Source of the DNA: Oscillospiraceae bacterium
GTDB taxonomy: Bacteria; Bacillota; Clostridia; Oscillospirales; Ruminococcaceae
Direction: 5' to 3'
DNA: 10,443 nt
Assembly (NCBI GenBank): GCA_031281115.1
Contig: JAITFV010000211.1
Location: forward strand, 1 to 10,443
Shown piece after piece: positions 5,631 to 10,443 of this stretch; position 1 is the stretch's first letter; each line of letters starts with the position of its first letter. The position numbers and the translations under genes are program-made. The notes beneath the pieces are model-generated. The model ran no database searches. It saw nothing but the letters and a program-made list of their open reading frames with translations, and was not told the DNA's origin.

Positions 5631-6844
5631 AAAAATTATCGCTCGGCGTTTGTATAAGTTTGATTGCTGTCGCCTGCGCCGTAACTTTTGTACTGACGAT
5701 GGAGCTTTCCCGCGATAACTTTAATGAAAGAATTGCAGGAGTAGATGAACGTGAGGCAATCTACGCAAAATTGCAGAATATCGACTCTTATGTCAGGAAT
5801 AATTTTTTTGCTCCGATTGACGAGGAACGGCTTGTAAATGCGATTATGAGCGGTTATATGGCAGGGCTCGGAGACAATAAAAGCAGATACATACCCGATG
5901 CTGAGTTTTACGAACTTCAGCAATACACGCGCGGTCGCGTTGTGACTGCGGGTATTCAGGTTGTGCGTAACGAGAACGGGTACATCAGAATAACAGATGT
6001 TTATGAAGGTTCCTCAGCAGATTTGCAAGGTATAGAGGTTGATGATATTATCACGAGCATCAATAATATACAGGTACTTGAAATCGGCGCGGAGAGCGCG
6101 ATTCGGCTGCTTTCGGGGGAAGAGGGCGTGCGTCTCGTGATTACAATCCAGCGCGACGGCGAAGAAAGACGTTTTACTTTAATGAGGCAGGACATAGAAT
6201 TAATAACAGCGAAAGGCGCACAGTACGGCGATTTCGGTTTTATAAGGATTTCTGCTTTTGCGGAGAACACGGGCGAGCAGTTTGAAAGAGCTTTAAACGA
6301 GGCTTTAGCCAACAATGCCAAGGGTTTAATCATAGACCTGCGCGGAACAAGCGGCAGTTTGATTGCACCGCAGAGACAGATTCTCGACAGGCTGCTTCCG
6401 AGATGCACGGCAGCAATCGCAGAACTGCGCAACGGAAGCTTCAACAATATCATAGAAATTACGGGCGATGAGTTTATCGCGCTGCCGGTTACGGTCATAA
6501 CAGACGGAGGAACCGCCGAAGGCGGCGAACTCTTAGCGGCGGTACTGAAAGACTTTGCGGGAGCGCAAATTGTGGGTACGGCGACAAAGGGCGACCCGAT
6601 ATTCACGACAACGCAATCGCTCGGAGATGGGAGCGCGGTGCTGCTTTCAATTATGAAGGTGCGTTCGGGCGGGGGCACGAGTTTTGACGGTGAGGGGATT
6701 CGCCCTGATTTCCTGGTAGAGCTTACAACTCCCGCCGAAACAAACTTTAATAACCTCGCGGAAACACGCGATTTACAAATCAGAAAGGCTTTTGAAGTAA
6801 CAGAAGCGAGAATTTCGCAAACTACAATACAGGAGGACAACTAA
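5624..6844 (+). CDS. Membrane-anchored PDZ/S41 carboxy-terminal-processing-protease homologue, probable pseudoenzyme (406 aa)
   Basis: The architecture is that of CtpA/CtpB: an N-terminal membrane anchor (about residues 5-26), a helical linker with NAIMSGYMAGLGDNKSRYIP, a PDZ domain (about 105-185) and an S41 core (about 200-385). S41 peptidases use a Ser/Lys pair plus Gln (GSASASE and TFGKGxxQ). An ungapped alignment from those motifs to the conserved DGSA places Glu299 at the Ser (GGTAEGGE), Asp324 at the Lys (TKGDP) and Thr at the Gln. The usual DLRNNPGG is DLRGTSGS. All three catalytic positions are therefore changed while the fold and the GEGIRPDF ending remain. The start at 5624 (MNKKLSLGV) is preferred over the TTG at 5597, which would translate the leader repeat. 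The position after ftsEX is that of ctpB in Bacillus. A scaffold or sensor role outside the membrane is inferred. Confidence 0.85.
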   Translation: MNKKLSLGVCISLIAVACAVTFVLTMELSRDNFNERIAGVDEREAIYAKLQNIDSYVRNNFFAPIDEERLVNAIMSGYMAGLGDNKSRYIPDAEFYELQQYTRGRVVTAGIQVVRNENGYIRITDVYEGSSADLQGIEVDDIITSINNIQVLEIGAESAIRLLSGEEGVRLVITIQRDGEERRFTLMRQDIELITAKGAQYGDFGFIRISAFAENTGEQFERALNEALANNAKGLIIDLRGTSGSLIAPQRQILDRLLPRCTAAIAELRNGSFNNIIEITGDEFIALPVTVITDGGTAEGGELLAAVLKDFAGAQIVGTATKGDPIFTTTQSLGDGSAVLLSIMKVRSGGGTSFDGEGIRPDFLVELTTPAETNFNNLAETRDLQIRKAFEVTEARISQTTIQEDN

Positions 6845-6845
6845 C

Positions 6846-7322
6846 ATGGCAGTAAAACAGACAATTTTAACACAGGAAGGACTAAACAAACTTGAGGCGG
6901 AGCTTGAGCAATTAAAAACCGTGAAACGGCGCGACATTGCCGAAAAAATAAAAACCGCGCTTTCTTTCGGAGACCTCGCTGAAAACTCGGAATACGACGA
7001 AGCGAAAAACGAGCAGGGAATCGTTGAGGCGCGTATAGCTGAAATCGAAGCCACTCTCATGAACGTTGAAATCTTAGACTCCGAAAGTCTCACAACGGAA
7101 GAAGTGCAAATCGGTAACAAGATAAAAATTAAGAACACGGAAACTAAAAAAGAGATGAATCTTTATATCGTCGGCTCAAAGGAAGTCGATATGAAAGCAG
7201 GAAAAATCTCTGACGAGTCGCCAATCGGCAAGGCATGCATCGGGCATAAGGTCGGCGATATTATTAACGCGGAAGCGCCTGCAGGCATGGTTTCTTATGA
7301 AATCATAGAAATATCCAAATAA
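6846..7322 (+). CDS. greA: Transcription elongation factor GreA
   Basis: GreA enters the RNA polymerase secondary channel and stimulates cleavage of backtracked transcripts. The N-terminal coiled coil (about residues 8-75) carries the tip motif GDLAENSEYDEAKNEQ; Asp43 and Glu46 correspond to the acidic pair that positions the catalytic metal. The C-terminal FKBP-like domain (about 80-158) shows VGSKEVDMKAGKISDESPIG and the later IGHKVGD. The length of 158 residues is typical. A strong AGGAGG (6832-6837) lies inside the 3' end of the upstream gene, and the ATG starts one base after its stop, so the two are almost certainly co-transcribed and probably translationally coupled. lysS follows after 14 bases, a neighbourhood common in Firmicutes. 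Confidence 0.97.
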   Translation: MAVKQTILTQEGLNKLEAELEQLKTVKRRDIAEKIKTALSFGDLAENSEYDEAKNEQGIVEARIAEIEATLMNVEILDSESLTTEEVQIGNKIKIKNTETKKEMNLYIVGSKEVDMKAGKISDESPIGKACIGHKVGDIINAEAPAGMVSYEIIEISK

Positions 7323-7336
7323 TAAAGGACAGAAAA

Positions 7337-8794
7337 ATGCAAAATAATATTCAAGAAAACGAAGTAATACTAACCGAGGAAGAAGCGTGCGCCCGGCTCA
7401 GTGAGCAGAATATAATAAGGCTTGAGAAGCTCGCGGAATTAAAAAGCGCGGGCTTAAATCCTTATGAGATTACGAAGTTTCCCGCAGATACAAAAAACGC
7501 CGAAATCGCAGATAATTTCGGCGAATTTGAAAATAAAGATGTCTGTATTGCGGGACGTATTATGAGCTGGCGTGATATGGGGAAAGCGAATTTTATCGAT
7601 GTGCGGGATGCTTCCGGTCGAATGCAAGTTTATGTAAAAACCAACGATATCGGTGAGGAGCAGTTCGCACAGTTTAAGAAGTGGGATTTAGGCGATATAG
7701 TGGGCGTTAAAGGTCATGTTTTCCGGACAAAGCGCGGTGAGATTTCCGTTCATGCGAAGGAGATTACACTACTCACGAAATCGCTGCTGCCGCTGCCCGA
7801 AAAGTGGCATGGACTGCGAGATAAAGAAGAACGTTACAGAAAACGCTACCTTGATTTAATTGCGAATCCGGAAGTTAAGGATACGTTCGTAAAACGTTCA
7901 ATGATTCTGCGCGAAATAAGAAATTATCTTGACGGGCAAGGTTTCTTAGAGGTTGAAACGCCTGTTCTGCATACCGTGGAGACAGGCGCAGCGGCGCGCC
8001 CTTTCGTCACACACCATAATGCGCTCGGCATTCAAATGTTTTTGCGGATTGAAACTGAGCTATACTTGAAAAAGCTGATTGTAGGCGGCTTTGATAAGGT
8101 TTATGAAGTCGGGAGAATCTTCCGCAACGAGGGCATGGACAGCACCCACAACCCTGAATTCACCATGATTGAGATGTACTGGGCGTATGTGGATTACTTC
8201 GCAATGATGGACTTAATTGAGAATATGTACAGGCATTTGTGCCTTGTGATTTGCGGTTCGGATACCGTAATTTTTAAAGGTACAGAAATCGAACTCGGTA
8301 AACCGTGGACACGCATGACAATGCGTGAAGCTGTCGAAAAATACACGGGTAATAAAACCGCCGTCGGTAACGAGCTGATTGAATTGTTTGAAGAGCATGC
8401 CGAACCTAATTTAATTCAGCCGACTATAATTTACGATTATCCTGTTGAGAATTCACCGCTTGCTAAGCGGAAAAAAGACGACCCGGCGTTTACCGAGCGT
8501 TTTGAATATTTTATAAATGCGTGGGAGTTCGGCAATGCATTCAGCGAGCTTAATGACCCGCTTGACCAGCGTGAACGGTTTACAAAGCAGTTAGAAGAAC
8601 GCAGGAAACAAGAAGGCGGCAGTACGGCGGCACTTGACGAGGATTTTTTAGCTGCGCTTGAGTACGGCTTGCCGCCGACAGGAGGACTCGGGCTCGGCTT
8701 AGACAGGCTTGTAATGCTGCTCACAGACAGCGCATCAATCCGCGATGTATTGCTGTTCCCCACCATGAAGCCGGATTTAAAAGGGCAGGAGTAA
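7337..8794 (+). CDS. lysS: Lysyl-tRNA synthetase, class II
   Basis: This cytoplasmic enzyme attaches lysine to tRNA-Lys. The N-terminal OB-fold (about residues 60-150, VCIAGRIMSWRDMGKANFID) binds the anticodon. The class II catalytic domain follows, with motif 1 around FLEVETPVLHTVETGAAARP, motif 2 FRNEGMDSTHNPEFT (262-276) and motif 3 GLGLGLDRLVMLL (from about 450), then DVLLFPTMKP at the end. The length of 485 residues is slightly below the usual ~490-505 and no domain is missing. AAAGGA lies about 8 bases before the ATG in the short gap after greA. The ribosome binding site of the next gene (GGAG) is embedded in the last codons, so this gene and the 249-aa gene appear coupled. Confidence 0.97.
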   Translation: MQNNIQENEVILTEEEACARLSEQNIIRLEKLAELKSAGLNPYEITKFPADTKNAEIADNFGEFENKDVCIAGRIMSWRDMGKANFIDVRDASGRMQVYVKTNDIGEEQFAQFKKWDLGDIVGVKGHVFRTKRGEISVHAKEITLLTKSLLPLPEKWHGLRDKEERYRKRYLDLIANPEVKDTFVKRSMILREIRNYLDGQGFLEVETPVLHTVETGAAARPFVTHHNALGIQMFLRIETELYLKKLIVGGFDKVYEVGRIFRNEGMDSTHNPEFTMIEMYWAYVDYFAMMDLIENMYRHLCLVICGSDTVIFKGTEIELGKPWTRMTMREAVEKYTGNKTAVGNELIELFEEHAEPNLIQPTIIYDYPVENSPLAKRKKDDPAFTERFEYFINAWEFGNAFSELNDPLDQRERFTKQLEERRKQEGGSTAALDEDFLAALEYGLPPTGGLGLGLDRLVMLLTDSASIRDVLLFPTMKPDLKGQE

Positions 8795-8799
8795 AATAT

Positions 8800-9549
8800 A
8801 TGTCATACAATAATGATAAACGCGAGCTGCTTAAATTAAAGCAGGGTTTAATTGAGGACAGCGAAATCATACAAAAAGAAGAAGTTGAAAAAGTTGAATT
8901 GCATGGCAAAAAGAAGTTTGAAAACTTTTGGTACCATTATAAAATTCATGTGTTAATGGTTCTGTTTTTCGGGTTTTTCGCCGGTTATTTTTCAATTGAA
9001 ATTCTTACGAGAAAAAGAGCGGATATTGAGTTTTTGATGCTTGCTTCAAATGAGTATACCGCCGCGCTTGTGTTTAATTTTTCGAGTGATATAAGCGAGG
9101 CTGTCGTTGCGTTTACGCCGGGTTTCAACGAGAATCGATATATCCACGCAGAAGGGCTTCCCGTCGACCTTTTCAACGTATTTGACCACAACGCGAACAT
9201 GGCGGTTCAAACAAAGCTTTTCACGCAGGTGCGAACGGGAATAACGAGATTAATTATCGGAAACCGTGAGGCGTTTGACAGAATCATAGGCGAAACGCAT
9301 CATGAAATAGATTCGATTTTTGTAAATTTAACCGGGCTTTATCCGGATAACGGGAACATAACGGAGAACGTTTTTTTCAAGCTTCAAGGCAGCGAGCTTT
9401 CGCGCCTCGCGGGTATAGAAGAGTTCTGCCCCGATGATTTTTACATCGCGCTGCTCGCTTTGAATTTGGAAACAGTCAAGCAGCAGAGAGAACATGAGCG
9501 TTCACTTATTGTACTGGATAATATTGTGAATAACAGGGTCATTAATTAA
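8800..9549 (+). CDS. Single-pass membrane protein of unknown function (249 aa)
   Basis: I do not recognise a named family. The N-terminal ~48 residues are charged and likely cytoplasmic, with a helical lysine/glutamate-rich stretch ending in KKKFENFWYHYK. One membrane helix follows at about residues 49-69 (VLMVLFFGFFAGYFSIEIL), then RKR, and then a ~175-residue soluble domain, probably extracytoplasmic. That domain has no cysteine pair or evident catalytic motif; it contains a repeated aromatic/acidic pattern and the segment TRLIIGNREAFDRIIG. By the positive-inside rule the basic clusters on both sides leave the orientation uncertain. The start at 8800 follows GGAG, which lies in the lysS 3' end, and the gene begins five bases after the lysS stop. 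Co-expression with greA-lysS is likely; a shared function is not implied. Confidence 0.8.
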   Translation: MSYNNDKRELLKLKQGLIEDSEIIQKEEVEKVELHGKKKFENFWYHYKIHVLMVLFFGFFAGYFSIEILTRKRADIEFLMLASNEYTAALVFNFSSDISEAVVAFTPGFNENRYIHAEGLPVDLFNVFDHNANMAVQTKLFTQVRTGITRLIIGNREAFDRIIGETHHEIDSIFVNLTGLYPDNGNITENVFFKLQGSELSRLAGIEEFCPDDFYIALLALNLETVKQQREHERSLIVLDNIVNNRVIN

Positions 9550-9569
9550 GGGCGGATGTAAATCCGCCC
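9550..9569. repeat. REP-like hairpin between convergent genes
   Basis: A perfect 8-bp stem (GGGCGGAT 9550-9557, ATCCGCCC 9562-9569) with a GTAA loop sits exactly between the stop of the 249-aa gene and the stop of the minus-strand 60-aa gene. It lacks a clear U-run on the plus side (CCTGTAATC) and has only a weak one on the minus side. A bidirectional terminator is possible. Its stem resembles that at 2476-2497. Confidence 0.5.
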
Positions 9570-9576
9570 CCTGTAA

Positions 9577-9759
9577 TCACAATTTTGTAATATCATTTAC
9601 TTCCTTTTTAGCGAGTTCAACCTGCTCGTCAGTTTGGTAATAAACCGTGCCGTCTCTTGTTGTATGCCCGATAGAAACGAAGTTTGTGAAGCGCGGTATA
9701 ATATTTTTATCGGGTTTTATGCGCGCTCTGTTACCGTGCAGATGTTTTTTACTGTTCAT
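9577..9759 (-). CDS. Small basic protein of unknown function (60 aa)
   Basis: The peptide starts MNSKKHLHGNRARIKPDKN, continues with IIPRFTNFVSIGHTTRDGTV, and ends in a charged helix-like EQVELAKKEVNDITKL. It is basic at the N-terminus, has no membrane segment or signal peptide, and I cannot place it in a family. Support for it being real comes from the leader: it lies behind the third copy of the initiation-leader repeat, the same unit found before metG and the S41-like gene. By analogy with those copies the start is ATG 9759. In this copy one inserted A puts the upstream ATG at 9768 in frame, so a 63-aa form is also possible. It is convergent with the 249-aa gene and divergent from the 185-aa gene. 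Confidence 0.55.
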   Translation of the reverse strand: MNSKKHLHGNRARIKPDKNIIPRFTNFVSIGHTTRDGTVYYQTDEQVELAKKEVNDITKL

Positions 9760-9787
9760 ATTTTTCATTAAGCCCTTTCTTCACCAA
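9753..9787 (-). repeat. Initiation-leader repeat, copy 3 (60-aa gene)
   Basis: This copy matches the one at 5597-5630 except for one substitution (AAAGGG for AAAGGA) and one extra A in the run after TTAATG. It covers the only plausible ribosome binding site of the 60-aa gene. The extra A destroys the ATG AAA ATA TGA mini-ORF seen in the other copies and fuses its ATG in frame with the gene. Confidence 0.7.
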
Positions 9788-9808
9788 CACTTGAATTATT
9801 TTTAAAAA

Positions 9809-9814
9809 TATAAT
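9809..9814 (+). promoter_or_regulatory. Possible -10 box for the 185-aa gene
   Basis: A perfect TATAAT lies in the very AT-rich divergent spacer 9788-9832, about 30 bases before ATG 9846. There is no good -35 box at 16-18 bases upstream; TTGAAT at 9791 is only 12 bases away. The match may be due to AT richness alone. Confidence 0.3.
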
Positions 9815-9845
9815 TAAAACTATTATCTTCCGAAAGGGTAAATAT

Positions 9846-10403
9846 ATGCAGAAAAAATCTTTTTTAAGGCTTTTATTAGAAACATTCGGTTACGCGGCAG
9901 GCGCGAATGCAATGGCGCTGATTGTTACGTTTTCGCTGCTGACGTTCAATGCGGGAACTGCGCTCATGGGCATTGCAGTATTCTGCTCTGTTTCGCTGTA
10001 TTTGATGATGCTGTTCAATGCAGGGCATAAGGACGGCGAACTTGACCGCAAGCTGTTTAACAGGAAAACAATTGATAAACAGCAAGGCAATAAATGGTAC
10101 ATCTTGGGCGGAATTGTCGCCGGGTTTTTTATAATAGCCTGTGCGCTTTTGCTTGTTTTCAGCGTGAACAGCGGAGAGGACGGTACGGTTATAAGCGGGA
10201 GTTATTTTAGTTTCGTGAGAATTATACTCTCGGCGATTATGGCATTATCGCTGCTTTTCGGCGAACTGACAAACCCGGTTTGGGCGCCGTTTGTATTTAT
10301 AGGGATTTTCGCGCTTACGCCGTTCGCCTGCAGACTCGGATACTGGGTAGGTTTCTATGAAAAGTGGACGATGGAAAATATCATGTACGCAAAGAAAAAG
10401 TAA
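9846..10403 (+). CDS. Multi-pass membrane protein of unknown function (185 aa)
   Basis: The protein is mostly hydrophobic, with probable membrane helices at about residues 14-33, 37-58, 84-107, 119-138 and perhaps 145-165. A basic cytoplasmic loop lies between helices 2 and 3 (HKDGELDRKLFNRKTIDKQQ), and there is a basic C-terminus (AKKK). No transporter, enzyme or division motif is visible, and I do not recognise the family. ATG 9846 follows AAAGGG by seven bases. The gene stands alone in the visible part, divergent from the 60-aa gene, and its stop codon forms the start of an inverted repeat at 10401-10439. The coding call is firm because of the good RBS, length and consistent membrane pattern; the function is unknown. 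Confidence 0.8.
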   Translation: MQKKSFLRLLLETFGYAAGANAMALIVTFSLLTFNAGTALMGIAVFCSVSLYLMMLFNAGHKDGELDRKLFNRKTIDKQQGNKWYILGGIVAGFFIIACALLLVFSVNSGEDGTVISGSYFSFVRIILSAIMALSLLFGELTNPVWAPFVFIGIFALTPFACRLGYWVGFYEKWTMENIMYAKKK

Positions 10404-10439
10404 TACTAAAATCCATTTCTTAAATGGATAACAGTATTA
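10401..10439 (+). repeat. Two-part perfect inverted repeat at the 185-aa gene stop
   Basis: The outer arms TAATACT (10401-10407) and AGTATTA (10433-10439) and the inner arms ATCCATTT (10411-10418) and AAATGGAT (10422-10429) pair perfectly, separated by 3-base symmetric internal loops and closed by CTT. The stop codon TAA is part of the outer left arm. No T-run is visible before the window ends four bases later. It could be the end of a small repeat or mobile element, or an mRNA 3' stem. Confidence 0.6.
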
Positions 10440-10443
10440 CTCC

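Noticed and set aside
6001..6840. Long minus-strand ORF of 279 codons opposite the S41-like gene
   Set aside because: It is Ser/Pro-rich, low-complexity shadow coding opposite a clear PDZ/S41 gene, with no RBS or family resemblance.
9788..9832. Promoter for the 60-aa minus gene in the divergent spacer
   Set aside because: Several AT-rich -10-like hexamers exist, but none has a matching -35 at a normal distance.

Overview
The window looks like a chromosomal segment of a Gram-positive Firmicute, probably an anaerobic Clostridia member of the Oscillospirales type. The basis is gene content and order (ftsE-ftsX followed by an S41 peptidase-family gene as in Bacillus, then greA and lysS), purine-rich Shine-Dalgarno sites, and moderate GC with AT-rich spacers. 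The taxonomy is inferred, not proven. There are no rRNA or tRNA genes, CRISPR arrays or intact insertion sequences.

Layout. Bases 1-843 (minus strand) are an accessory patch directly downstream of metG. It holds a start-less fragment (843-628) that resembles the C-terminal end of a larger protein, a small membrane-anchored protein with a strong RBS (608-180), and a second, partial reading frame (146 to the left edge) that resembles the first fragment. I read this as remnants of a tandem toxin-tip/immunity cassette array. metG (2444-825, minus) follows, with its own good promoter and hairpin leader. It is divergent from a long, apparently co-oriented plus-strand cluster: a PucR/CdaR-like regulator with a structured 5' leader (2723-3808), ftsE (3897-4580), ftsX (4617-5531), a membrane-anchored PDZ/S41-family protein that appears to have lost its catalytic residues (5624-6844), greA (6846-7322), lysS (7337-8794) and a single-pass membrane protein of unknown function (8800-9549). 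A small minus-strand gene (9759-9577) and a multi-pass membrane protein (9846-10403) end the window.

How the genes fit together. FtsEX couples ATP hydrolysis in the cytoplasm to control of cell-wall hydrolysis outside. The adjacent extracytoplasmic S41-like protein keeps the conserved gene position but seems to be a pseudoenzyme, so a scaffold or regulatory role is more likely than proteolysis. GreA and LysRS are housekeeping transcription and translation factors; the tight spacing from the S41-like gene to the 249-aa gene suggests one transcript.

Main unusual points: (i) a 34-35-nt translation-initiation leader occurs three times, in front of metG, the S41-like gene and the small 60-aa gene; (ii) the S41-like protein carries E/D/T where Ser/Lys/Gln are expected; (iii) there is a toxin-tip-like duplication beside metG; (iv) the regulator has a structured 5' leader; (v) several REP-like or AT-rich palindromic elements sit in the gene gaps.
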